NCBI GenBank assembly: GCA_002360535.1
Contig: DEQR01000059.1
Location: forward strand, 55,054 to 119,053
Source of the DNA: Thiobacillus sp. UBA3361
Lineage (GTDB): Bacteria; Pseudomonadota; Gammaproteobacteria; Burkholderiales; Thiobacillaceae
DNA length: 64,000 nt
Direction of reading: 5' to 3'
Shown here: piece after piece, positions 16,786-30,496 of the stretch
Layout of the letters: each line of letters opens with the position of its first letter
Numbering within the stretch: the first letter of the stretch is position 1
Program-made: the position numbers and the translations under genes
Notes under the pieces: generated by a model
Seen by the model: only the letters and a program-made list of their open reading frames with translations
Databases searched by the model: none
What the model was told of the DNA's origin: nothing

Positions 16786-17142
16786 ATGAGCAAGGTCGAA
16801 ATCACCATCACCACCCCGGCCCAGGCGTTGAAGGATGCTGCGTCGGTCTGGCGGCGCGCCGAAGCGGACGAAGAAGGCATAGTGCCCACCATCGGTTTCG
16901 GCTCCCCCTCGGAACTGTTCGCGGCCATCACCGATCGGCGCCTGGAACTGCTGCGCCACGTCGCCAGCCGTGACGTGGCAAATATCCATCAGCTCGCCCA
17001 GGCATTGGGGCGCGACTACAAGAACGTCCACACCGACGTGAAGGCGCTGGAAGAGCTGGGGCTGCTGGAACGGGCGGCAGGGAAACTGGTGGCGCCGTTT
17101 GATGAGATTGATATCAGGGTGGCGCTGCGGGAAGCGGCATAG
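16786..17142 (+). CDS. HTH DNA-binding protein, HVO_A0114/TumA-like, orphan
   Basis: 118 residues. A winged-helix region is visible: RRLELLRHVASRDVANIHQLAQALGRDYKNVHTDVKALEELGLLERA, preceded by PTIGFGSPSELFAAIT. This matches the HVO_A0114 family of putative DNA-binding proteins, which often serve as the antitoxin partner of DUF6516 (TumE-type) toxins. No DUF6516 gene lies beside it, so it is an orphan antitoxin or an independent regulator. GAGGGA precedes the ATG. It lies 41 nt after the PIN gene and could be cotranscribed with it. Confidence 0.75.
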   Translation: MSKVEITITTPAQALKDAASVWRRAEADEEGIVPTIGFGSPSELFAAITDRRLELLRHVASRDVANIHQLAQALGRDYKNVHTDVKALEELGLLERAAGKLVAPFDEIDIRVALREAA

Positions 17143-17188
17143 ACGTAGTAGAAGGCCAGGCTGGCCCCGACGGGATGAATCAGTTCTG

Positions 17189-17212
17189 GCCAAAGGCAGT
17201 TATCCCCTGATT
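17189..17212. repeat. outer part of the left inverted repeat of a MITE-like element
   Basis: GCCAAAGGCAG (17189-17199) matches the reverse complement of 19289-19299 at 10 of 11 bases. The GATT at 17209-17212 continues, across the intron, into CTGTTGAAAAACTC at 19124. Together with the right end these form ~38-bp imperfect inverted repeats around a ~200-bp element once the intron is taken out. Confidence 0.7.
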
Positions 17213-17285
17213 GTCGCGGTAGGAATGCCCATTACTGGGCACCCCCCGCACAGATCCCGGCGTGCGCAATTCACGCACCGGGCTC
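17213..17285 (-). ncRNA. group II intron domains V and VI
   Basis: Domain V reads GAGCCCGGTGCGTG..CGCACGCCGGGATC, a ~33-nt hairpin with the catalytic AGC-type start. Domain VI follows as GCGGGGGGTGCCC / GGGCATTCCTACCGC with an unpaired A at 17220. The stop codon of the maturase (17271-17273) lies inside domain V, so coding sequence and ribozyme core overlap. Confidence 0.8.
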
Positions 17286-18764
17286 CCACCTCGGGTGAGT
17301 AACGGCAAAGCGCTTGTCAGGCCACGGATGAAGAATGCGCGGCGACGGCAGCCAATGGTCTGCCAACCGCTTGATGCGGTCCCATGAGAACGAGTCCTTC
17401 TGACTGCGACGCCGCAGCGCCCACAGCCAGGACCGAGCGACGTAATGCCGGAAAGAACTCAGCCGTCGGGCATTGGTAGGAACCGCGTGGTACGCGAAGT
17501 ACCCCTGCAATACCTGCCGCAGCCACGCGCCTTGCTCCGGAATCGCGTGGTGCCGGTTACGATGCAACAGTGCCCTGATTTTGCTCAGCGCGGCCTGCAT
17601 TCGATCTCGACGCGTCAGGCGCTGGAGCGCAAACGCGCCGCGCCGAGTGCGGCCGCAGATGTGCGTGAACCCAAGGAAGTTGAACGTCTCCGGCTTGCCC
17701 AGTCCTCGCATGGCACGCCGACTTGCTGCGTGTCTCCCGAACTCGATCAGGCGGGTCTTCTGCGGATGCAGAGATAGCTCGAACCGCGCTACGCGCTCCC
17801 GCATCTCGACTATGAATCGCTCGGCATCGTCCAGGCGCTCGAAACCGACGACCGTGTCGTCTGCATAACGAACGACGATCATGTTCCCGTGAGCGTGGCT
17901 GCGTCGCCACTGATGTGCCCACAAGTCGAAGACGTAGTGCAGATAAACGTTGGCCAATAGCGGGGAGATGACCGCCCCTTGGGGCGTTCCCGTTTCAGCC
18001 TGCGTCACCGTGCCATCTTCCATGACCCCGGCCTTCAACCACTTGCGAATCAGCCGCAGGATGCGCGGATCGCCGATTCGATGCTCCAGGAACCGCATCA
18101 GCCAATCATGGCTAATCCGGTCGAAGAACTTCTCTACGTCGGCATCCACAATGAAGTTCACTTTCGTGCGCATGATCCCAAACGAAAGCGCATCCAACGC
18201 ATCATGCTGGCTGCGCCCTGGCCTGAACCCATACGAGAACCCGAGGAAATCAGCTTCGTACACTGCATTCAACACCTCCACCACTGCGCGCTGAACGATC
18301 TTGTCCTCCAGCGCGGCGATGCCCAGTGGTCGCTGCGTCCCGTCAGGTTTGGCGATGTACTGCCGCCTGGACGGGAGCGCCCGGTAGGCACCGCGATGTA
18401 GGCGAGCCTGCAAGTCCACCAGCCTGATCTCCAGGTCCGCTTCGTAGTCCCGCCACTCAACACCGTCCACCCCAGGCGCCGACTTCCGTTGTAGCCAGAA
18501 GAAGGACTCCCGGAGCAGTTCGATATCGATGTAATGGAACAGCGCAGTGAACCGCTGCTTCTTCCGTTGCTTCGCTGCTTGCCGTACACGGTCGAGTCGC
18601 TGGGACACGGCAACCCGGCCCTGAGTCCGGTCCATGCGCCACCCAACCATGTTCCCCTTGGCCCCCGGCCTTCGCTCCACCGACTCCGCCCCCGGTTTCC
18701 CGTGCTTGTTCGCCAGTTTCATCGCTACTATGCCGAGGTCCGACTTCTGCCGGCCGTGCATCAT
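17271..18764 (-). CDS. ltrA: group II intron reverse transcriptase/maturase
   Basis: About 497 residues, uninterrupted. RT motifs are in order: LEDKIVQRAVVEVLNAVYEADF and GFSYGFRPGRSQHDAL (RT1-2), NFIVDADVEKFFDRISHDWL (RT3), GTPQGAVISPLLANVYLHYVFD (RT4), and IVVRYADDTVVGFE with the catalytic YADD box (RT5), then domain X (LSSFRHYVARSWLWALRRRS). There is no C-terminal HNH endonuclease, as in several bacterial intron classes that insert without cutting the second strand. The protein assists splicing of its own intron and reverse-transcribes it into new sites. The N-terminal ~45 residues (MMHGRQKSD..) are the usual poorly conserved leader. All motifs are intact, so activity is possible. Confidence 0.93.
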   Translation of the reverse strand: MMHGRQKSDLGIVAMKLANKHGKPGAESVERRPGAKGNMVGWRMDRTQGRVAVSQRLDRVRQAAKQRKKQRFTALFHYIDIELLRESFFWLQRKSAPGVDGVEWRDYEADLEIRLVDLQARLHRGAYRALPSRRQYIAKPDGTQRPLGIAALEDKIVQRAVVEVLNAVYEADFLGFSYGFRPGRSQHDALDALSFGIMRTKVNFIVDADVEKFFDRISHDWLMRFLEHRIGDPRILRLIRKWLKAGVMEDGTVTQAETGTPQGAVISPLLANVYLHYVFDLWAHQWRRSHAHGNMIVVRYADDTVVGFERLDDAERFIVEMRERVARFELSLHPQKTRLIEFGRHAASRRAMRGLGKPETFNFLGFTHICGRTRRGAFALQRLTRRDRMQAALSKIRALLHRNRHHAIPEQGAWLRQVLQGYFAYHAVPTNARRLSSFRHYVARSWLWALRRRSQKDSFSWDRIKRLADHWLPSPRILHPWPDKRFAVTHPRWEPGA

Positions 18765-19123
18765 CGGCTATGGCTCCTCGCCTTCCCGATGCGACCCTGC
18801 TGGGTGATACCCACCAGGGTAGCCGACAGATCTCCCGGTTTCCGTACAAAGAGCTTCCGTGCATGCCAGGTTCTCAGACCTCGCCGGGTCGGTCGAACGC
18901 TTGCGATAGCGCGTCCTACCGTGTTGCCTTCCGCCCAACAGACAGCGTCAGCACCCGGATCCAACTTTATTTCGCGGCTCAATGGCTGGCCTACACGCTC
19001 CCCTACCGACGCTTCGCCGACATCCTCGCGAATGCCTGCGCACGGCTCGGGGCCAATGCGGATCGCTACTCCTTCATTGCAGTGGACTTGCACCACCTAC
19101 TCCTTGCCGGCCTCCCGGCGCAC

Positions 19124-19299
19124 CTGTTGAAAAACTCCGTGATGACCACTTATATGTGATTTTCTGGGGTAGCAAAACCATCACCCGAAAGCCGATCGTC
19201 GAATGTGGAGCGATTCTGAGGCTCGATGTTTTCAAGTGCTGTCTTAACACGGCCATGAAATGAGTTTTTAAACAGAATCCCCTTGTTGCTGCCATTGGC
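19124..19299. mobile_element. MITE-like element, body and right inverted repeat
   Basis: CTGTTGAAAAACTC (19124-19137) and GAGTTTTTAAACAG (19262-19275) are inverted copies differing at one position. With the flanking GATT/AATC and the outer GCCAA-GGCAG arms (19289-19299) the repeat is about 38 bp long with a diverged 10-bp centre. The ~120-bp interior has no coding sequence. The length without the intron is about 200 bp. It is non-autonomous or an IS remnant; no transposase is present. Confidence 0.65.
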
Positions 19300-19446
19300 A
19301 TCGGTGCGGTCGGATATCTGGGTCGGGTCAACAGCGGCCATCAAGCCAGGCAGCCTGTAAGGTCACCCCGATCCCAACCAACCCCTGTTGCATTCGATTC
19401 GCATGGGTTGCATGCTCATGGCCGAGACACTCCCGGAAGCGGTTTC

Positions 19447-19706
19447 ATGCCCACGATCAGCCAATTTTTCGGCATCGTCATCCAGATGTTCTGGCGTAAA
19501 CACGCGCCGCCGCATTTCCATGCGCTGTATGCCGAGCATGAAGCGTTGATCGACATCCGTACCCTGGAGGTCATTGGAGGCAGCCTTCCCAGACGGGCAT
19601 GAGCCTCACCCTGGAATGGGCCAACGAGCACCGCGCCGAATTGATGGAGGACTGGACGCTATGCCAAACCAAACAGTTGCCGAAGCGGATCAAGCCGCTG
19701 GAGTAA
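19447..19706 (+). pseudogene. DUF4160 gene split by a one-base deletion
   Basis: The first part, MPTISQFFGIVIQMFWRKHA followed by PPHFHALYAEHEALIDIRTLEVIGGSLPRRA, is a clear DUF4160 N-terminus. It stops at TGA 19600-19602. The remainder, SLTLEWANEHRAELMEDWTL and then CQTKQLPKRIKPLE, continues one frame over from an ATG at 19599 that overlaps the stop as ATGA, and ends at 19706. One lost base near 19599 explains the break. DUF4160 proteins usually pair with DUF2442 proteins, as here, in toxin-antitoxin-like units of unproven function. Two coupled fragments could still be made by re-initiation. Confidence 0.8.
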
Positions 19707-19981
19707 TTCCCGCCGCGCCCTGGCGGGTGAAGGCCCTGAATGTGCTGCCGGACTACCGCCTTGCAGTGACCTTTCAGGATGGCACGAGCGGTATTGCGGA
19801 TTTTGCGGCCCTCACCACCGCCACCGCATGTGGGATTTACGAAGCGCTGAAGGATCCGACGGTCTTTGGCCAAGCGCGCCTCGAACTCGGCGTCGTGACG
19901 TGGCCGAATGGGGCTGACATGGACCCCGCCTGGATGTACGAGCAGGTCAATGCGGAGAAAACGTGGTCTGTCCCCTTCTAG
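19661..19981 (+). CDS. DUF2442 protein, partner of DUF4160
   Basis: 106 residues from the ATG at 19661, inside the end of the split DUF4160 gene. VKALNVLPDYRLAVTFQDGTSGIADFAAL and FGQARLELGVVTWPNGADMDPAWMYEQV are the typical DUF2442 blocks (small beta-rich protein). DUF4160/DUF2442 pairs are common in mobile and accessory DNA and are predicted TA modules; the role is not established. An in-frame start at 19574 would overlap the partner gene more and looks unlike the family. Confidence 0.82.
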   Translation: MPNQTVAEADQAAGVIPAAPWRVKALNVLPDYRLAVTFQDGTSGIADFAALTTATACGIYEALKDPTVFGQARLELGVVTWPNGADMDPAWMYEQVNAEKTWSVPF

Positions 19982-20089
19982 CCGTGTCCCCTTTTATCCG
20001 AAGAATCCGTGTAGCACCGATATACCCGATTCAGTTCAATCAACTGTCAGGCGCCAGAAATAGCACCCATGCAGTGTGACTTCATCTTT

Positions 20090-20109
20090 TCATGAAAATC
20101 GCCACCTGG
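20090..20109. repeat. right attachment-site repeat (att) overlapping the xth start
   Basis: TCATGAAAATCGCCACCTGG, identical to 14873-14892. The ATG at 20092 is the xth start codon, so the repeat codes for the first six residues (MKIATW). Confidence 0.75.
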
Positions 20110-20859
20110 AACGTCAATTCCCTCAAGGTCCGCCTGCCGCAACTGCTGCAATGGTGGGCCGACGGCCCGGCCGACGTGGTCTGTCTGCAGGAAACCAAGC
20201 TGGAGGACGCCAACTTCCCCGCCGCCGTGTTGGCCGAGGCAGGCATGCAGGTAGCCTTCTCCGGGCAGAAGACTTACAACGGGGTAGCCATTGTCAGCCG
20301 CCACGCGTTGCACGAAGTCCAGGCCGGCATCCCGGACTTCCCCGACGAACAGAAGCGGCTGTTGGCCGCCACCAGCAACGGGGTGCGGGTCATCTGCCTG
20401 TACGTGCCCAACGGCCAGTCCCTGGATTCGGACAAGTATCAGTACAAGCTGGCCTGGCTGACGGCCCTGCGGACCTGGCTGGCGGACGAGTTGAAGCGCC
20501 ATGAACGGCTGTGCATGCTGGGGGATTTCAATATCGCCCCCGAGGACCGGGATGTGCACGACCCGGCCGCCTGGGTGGGCCAGGTGCTGGTGAGCGACGC
20601 GGAACGGGCCCACTTCCGGGGCCTGCTGGACATGGGTTTCAAGGATGCCTTCCGCCTCTTCGAACAGCCGGAGAAGAGCTTTTCCTGGTGGGACTACCGG
20701 GCCGCGGGCTTTCGCCGCAACCTGGGCCTGCGCATCGACCACATCCTGCTCAGCCCGGCCCTGGCGGCAACATGCACCGCCTGCATCATCGACAAGGCAC
20801 CGCGCAAGTGGGAGCGCCCCTCCGACCACACTCCGGTGGTGGCCACCCTGGCCGCCTGA
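20092..20859 (+). CDS. xth: exodeoxyribonuclease III
   Basis: 255 residues, the usual length. MKIATWNVNSLKVRLPQLLQWW is the typical N-terminus; the metal ligand is in CLQETKLED, the GDFNIAPEDRDVHDP block has the catalytic Asp and Asn, and RIDHILLSP plus ERPSDHTPVVATL carry the final Asp-His pair. It cleaves DNA at abasic sites and degrades 3' ends in base-excision repair. The island at 14.87-20.11 kb is integrated exactly at its start, so its coding sequence is intact but the upstream region is now island DNA. No good ribosome site is seen just before the ATG. Confidence 0.95.
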   Translation: MKIATWNVNSLKVRLPQLLQWWADGPADVVCLQETKLEDANFPAAVLAEAGMQVAFSGQKTYNGVAIVSRHALHEVQAGIPDFPDEQKRLLAATSNGVRVICLYVPNGQSLDSDKYQYKLAWLTALRTWLADELKRHERLCMLGDFNIAPEDRDVHDPAAWVGQVLVSDAERAHFRGLLDMGFKDAFRLFEQPEKSFSWWDYRAAGFRRNLGLRIDHILLSPALAATCTACIIDKAPRKWERPSDHTPVVATLAA

Positions 20860-20898
20860 TCCCAGTCCTGGGCGCCTACCACGTTGTGGGTATTGCGA

Positions 20899-20945
20899 CG
20901 CCTGTATCTAGTGCTATTGTTCTGCTTGTTCGCTAGATGTAGCGT
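20899..20945 (+). promoter_or_regulatory. tandem NrdR-like boxes upstream of the class II ribonucleotide reductase
   Basis: Two degenerate palindromes, around TATCTAGTG (box at 20899-20914) and TCGCTAGATGTAGCGT (20930-20945), have centres 31 bp apart, the spacing known for NrdR boxes (16-bp boxes, 15-bp gap). The second is symmetric (CGCTA/TAGCG). The NrdR repressor senses dATP/ATP and controls nrd operons. Consensus match is about 11/16 and 10/14. Confidence 0.6.
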
Positions 20946-21002
20946 GTTTGCCCCATCCGCCGGAACTGGCGGACCATAATCGACAGCCATCGGAGACGCC
21001 CC

Positions 21003-23861
21003 ATGCAGGAAGCCCTTTTCCAGGAAATCGACGAACAATCCATCTCCACTGAGGTGCTGTTGGAGAAATACGCCAAGGGCGACGAGCAGACCGTCACCGA
21101 CGTGCGTCTGCGGGTGGCGCGCGCCCTGGCCTCGGTGGAGCAGAAGGGCGACCGGGCGGCCTGGGAAAAGCGCTTCTTCGATGCCATGGAGGCTGGTTTC
21201 ATCCCCGCCGGGCGCATCAACTCCGCCGCCGGCACCGAGCTCCAGGCCACCCTGATCAACTGCTTCGTGCAGCCGGTGGGCGACTCCATTTCCGGCGAGT
21301 CGGACGGCCGACCGGGCATCTACTCCGCCTTGCAGGAGGCCGCCGAGACCATGCGCCGGGGCGGCGGCGTGGGCTACGACTTCTCCACCATCCGCCCCAA
21401 GGGCGCCCTGGTGAAGGGCACCCACTCGCGCGCCAGCGGGCCGGTGTCCTACATGCGGGTGTTCGACCGCTCGTGCGAGACGGTGGAATCGGCCGGCGCC
21501 CGGCGCGGCGCGCAGATGGGCGTCTTGCGCTGTGATCACCCGGACGTGGAGGCCTTCATCCACGCCAAGGACAGCGGCGACCTGCGCAACTTCAACATCT
21601 CCGTGGGCGTCACCGATGCCTTCATGCAAGCGGTGGTGGACGACGCCGAGGTGGAACTGACCCACCGCGCCGAGCCGGGCGCCGAACAGAAGGCCGACGG
21701 CGCCTACCAGCGCGCGGATGGCGTCTGGGTGTATCGCAAGCCCAAGGCGCGGGCGCTGTGGGACCAGATCATGCACTCCACCTACGACCACGCCGAGCCC
21801 GGCGTGCTGTTTCTGGACCGCATCAACAAGGACAACAACCTCGGCTACTGCGAGACCATCGAGGCCACCAACCCCTGCGGCGAGCAGCCCCTGCCGCCCT
21901 ACGGCTGTTGCTGCCTGGGCTCCATCAACCTGACCCGGTTCGTGAAATCCGCCTTCACCGCCGAGGCCGATTTCGACTACGACGGCTTCGCCCGGGTGGT
22001 GGCCGTGGCGGTGCGCGCCCTGGACAACGTGCTGGACCTGACCGCCTGGCCCCTGGACAAACAGCACGACGAGGCCCAGTCCAAGCGCCGCGTCGGACTG
22101 GGCTTCACCGGCCTGGGGGACGCCCTGGTGATGCTGGGCCTGCCCTACGACGGCGAACCCGCTCGGCAGTTCGCCGGCAAGGCCGCCGAGTTCATGCGCG
22201 ACACGGCCTACAAGGCCTCCGTCGATCTGGCCCGGGAGCGGGGCGCCTTTCCCCTGTTCAATGCCGACCTCTACCTATCCGGCGGCAACTTCGCCTCCCG
22301 CCTGCCGGCCGAGCTGAAAACCGAGATCCGCGCCCACGGCATCCGCAACAGCCATCTGTTGTCCATCGCCCCCACCGGCACCATCTCGCTCGCCTTCGCC
22401 GACAACGCCAGCAACGGCATCGAGCCGCCGTTCTCCTGGTTCTACACGCGCAAGAAGCGCATGGCCGACGGAGGTACGCGCGAGTACCAGGTGGAAGACC
22501 ACGCCTACCGCCTGTACCGCGAGCAGGAAGGCGACGTGGAACACCTGCCGGCGGGCTTCGTCACCGCCCTGGAGATCTCCGCCCTGGATCACATGCGCAT
22601 GGTGGCCGTGGTGGCGCCCTACGTGGACTCGGCCATCTCCAAGACGGTGAACGTGCCCGAGACCTACCCCTTCGACGACTTCCAGGATTTGTACCTGGCC
22701 GCCTGGCGCGCCGGCCTCAAGGGCATCACCACCTACCGGCCCAACGCCGTGCTGGGCAGTGTGCTGTCGGTGGAACCGGAAAAGGCCGTACCCCAGGACT
22801 TCGAGCTGTCGGACGTGAACCGGCGCATCGAGATCAAGAGCATCCCCGCCCCGGTGCTGGAAAGCCTCAAATGGCCCGGCCGGCCGCGCATGCCCGCGGG
22901 CAACCCGGCCTGGAGCTTCATGATCGAATCGCCCCAGGGCAGCTTCGCCCTGTTCATCGGCCACCTGGTCGGCGACGACGGCCGCCTGTGGCCCTTCGAG
23001 GCCTGGGTCAACGGCGCCGCCCAGCCGCGTGGCCTGGGCGCCCTGGCCAAGACCCTGTCCATGGACATGCGGGCCAACGACCGGGCCTGGCTGAAATTGA
23101 AACTCGAAACCCTGGCCCGGACCCGGGGCGACGACGCCTGCACCATCCCCATGCCGCCGGACGGCGAGCCACGCATCGTGCCCAGCATCGTCGCCGCCGT
23201 GGCCCAGGTCATGCTCTGGCACCTGGACCAGATGAAGGCGCTGGAGCAGGAAGGTCCCACCCCGGTGCTGGACGCCCTGTTCAGCCACAAGGAGCCCAAG
23301 ACCGGCCCCGACGGCACCATCTCCTGGACCGTCGATGTGCTCAACCCCGCCTCCGAGGACGACTTCGTCCTGGGTCTGAAGGAAATCCGCATGCCCGACG
23401 GCAGCACCCGGCCCTACTCGGTGTGGCTGGCGGGAGACTACCCCCGCGCCCTGGACGGCCTGTGCAAGGTGCTATCCCTGGACATGCGGGTACTGGACCC
23501 GGCCTGGATCGGCATGAAGCTGCGCAAGCTGGTGGATTACCCGGAGCCATTGGGCGACTTCATGGCCCGCATCCCCGGCTCCGACAAGAGCCAGACCTGG
23601 CCTTCGACGGTGGCCTATGTGGCGCGGCTGATCATCCACCGCTACGCCATGCTGGGGCTGCTCACCGAGGACGGGCAGCCCATCCAGCAGATGGGGATTT
23701 TGCAGGCGCCGCTGCCGTTGCTGCCGGACGGGCAGGGGGGCGTTTCGCCCATGCCGGCGATGAAAGGCAAGCGGTGCAAGGAATGCGGGAATGACACGGT
23801 GATTCGCAAGGATGGTTGTGATTTTTGTACGGCCTGCGGGGCGGTGGGGGCGTGCGGTTGA
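21003..23861 (+). CDS. nrdJ: adenosylcobalamin-dependent ribonucleoside-diphosphate reductase (class II)
   Basis: 952 residues. The ten-stranded barrel holds TLINCFVQPVGDSISG (first redox Cys), GGGVGYDFSTIRPKG, the finger loop with NPCGEQPLPPYGCCCLGSINL (thiyl-radical Cys), and SIAPTGTISLAF. The C-terminus ends in a zinc-type CKECGN...CDFCTACGAVGACG tail that regenerates the active disulfide. Two similar ~90-residue units precede it (about 650-745 and 790-884, each with MDMR and a KLSKT/KVLS-like core). It reduces ribonucleotides with B12, with or without oxygen. NrdR-like boxes lie upstream. Confidence 0.93.
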   Translation: MQEALFQEIDEQSISTEVLLEKYAKGDEQTVTDVRLRVARALASVEQKGDRAAWEKRFFDAMEAGFIPAGRINSAAGTELQATLINCFVQPVGDSISGESDGRPGIYSALQEAAETMRRGGGVGYDFSTIRPKGALVKGTHSRASGPVSYMRVFDRSCETVESAGARRGAQMGVLRCDHPDVEAFIHAKDSGDLRNFNISVGVTDAFMQAVVDDAEVELTHRAEPGAEQKADGAYQRADGVWVYRKPKARALWDQIMHSTYDHAEPGVLFLDRINKDNNLGYCETIEATNPCGEQPLPPYGCCCLGSINLTRFVKSAFTAEADFDYDGFARVVAVAVRALDNVLDLTAWPLDKQHDEAQSKRRVGLGFTGLGDALVMLGLPYDGEPARQFAGKAAEFMRDTAYKASVDLARERGAFPLFNADLYLSGGNFASRLPAELKTEIRAHGIRNSHLLSIAPTGTISLAFADNASNGIEPPFSWFYTRKKRMADGGTREYQVEDHAYRLYREQEGDVEHLPAGFVTALEISALDHMRMVAVVAPYVDSAISKTVNVPETYPFDDFQDLYLAAWRAGLKGITTYRPNAVLGSVLSVEPEKAVPQDFELSDVNRRIEIKSIPAPVLESLKWPGRPRMPAGNPAWSFMIESPQGSFALFIGHLVGDDGRLWPFEAWVNGAAQPRGLGALAKTLSMDMRANDRAWLKLKLETLARTRGDDACTIPMPPDGEPRIVPSIVAAVAQVMLWHLDQMKALEQEGPTPVLDALFSHKEPKTGPDGTISWTVDVLNPASEDDFVLGLKEIRMPDGSTRPYSVWLAGDYPRALDGLCKVLSLDMRVLDPAWIGMKLRKLVDYPEPLGDFMARIPGSDKSQTWPSTVAYVARLIIHRYAMLGLLTEDGQPIQQMGILQAPLPLLPDGQGGVSPMPAMKGKRCKECGNDTVIRKDGCDFCTACGAVGACG

Positions 23862-24162
23862 AGTTCTTCTGCCCTCGCCCGCAAGCGTGAGAGTGCAGGG
23901 GAGAGGGGCGGTGTTCGCTCTTTGCTGCCAGCAGTGATTTGCAGAGGTTGGTTGGCCGGGTGTTGAAGTCAATTCCCCTCTGATCCGCCTCGTCTGGGTG
24001 AAAACTTCGGGGGTGTCGGCGAGGATGTTTGAGCCCGAAGGGCGAGTTCCGCTACCAACCAAACAGGCGGTCTGCACTAAAACCGGCATCAAACCCAGCC
24101 ATGCCGGCAGCACGCCACAGCCTACGAACGGATCGCGAACCGAAGCGCGCTCCTCAAGTCCG
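23862..24162. other. 301-bp gap between nrdJ and gltD (convergent)
   Basis: No gene is seen. At 23872-23907 lies another CCCTCGCCC / GGGGAGAGGG hairpin of the dispersed GC-rich type, close to the nrdJ stop. The rest is unremarkable spacer; no T-rich terminator is obvious for either gene. Confidence 0.55.
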
Positions 24163-30278
<6,116 letters not shown>

Positions 30279-30345
30279 CACGCTAGCATCCTCAAAGTCT
30301 GTTCAGCCATGGACCTGCGCCGCGGTGGTGCGTTTCGGCACGGCC

Positions 30346-30371
30346 AAAAAAAGCCGGTGCATGCACCGGCT
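30346..30371 (-). terminator. rho-independent terminator of metY
   Basis: On the minus strand the palindrome AGCCGGTGCATGCACCGGCT (30371-30352) is followed by a run of seven U's. It lies 125 nt after the metY stop and before the gltB promoter region. Confidence 0.8.
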
Positions 30372-30496
30372 GCTGTCGTTTCAGGGGACAGGGGCAACCA
30401 CCCCGCTCCCTATGAAGGGCTTGGAATTCTAACGTGAAGGGCGCCCCGCGCCAACCGCTGCCGCCGGGGATTTTCCGGCGGCCGGCACGGATGGGC

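Larger units (their letters stand above)
17213..19123 (-). mobile_element. group II intron (1,911 nt), boundaries defined
   Basis: Read on the minus strand, the intron starts GTGCGCC at 19123 (the group II 5' consensus GUGYG) and ends CGCGAC at 17213. Near the 3' end lie domain V (17253-17285) and a domain VI hairpin with a candidate bulged branch adenosine at 17220, 7 nt before the last base. Domains I-III fit in 19123-18765 and the maturase ORF lies in domain IV. The boundaries are confirmed independently: joining 19124 to 17212 rebuilds an inverted repeat that matches the other end of the host MITE. The 5' exon ends TTTTTCAACAG, the probable IBS1 region. Confidence 0.88.
14873..20109. mobile_element. 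5.2-kb integrated island at the start of xth, flanked by 20-bp direct repeats
   Basis: A perfect 20-bp direct repeat lies at both ends, and the right copy contains the start codon and first codons of xth. Inside are an integrase relic directly after the left repeat, an RHH/PIN pair, an HTH gene, a MITE-like element carrying a group II intron, and a DUF4160/DUF2442 pair. All but the intron ORF read rightwards. The repeat unit is 5,217 bp long. The layout (int next to one att site, cargo, second att site inside a conserved gene) is that of a site-specifically integrated element that rebuilds its target gene. The decayed integrase means it can no longer leave by itself. Confidence 0.75.

Noticed and set aside
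20860..21002. Cobalamin riboswitch upstream of nrdJ
   Set aside because: The 143-bp leader has no B12-box-like GCCACTG and too little room for the fold; NrdR-like boxes explain the palindromes.
21758..23794. 678-residue frame overlapping nrdJ on the same strand
   Set aside because: Shifted frame of nrdJ, Arg/Pro/Gly-rich; no protein motif.
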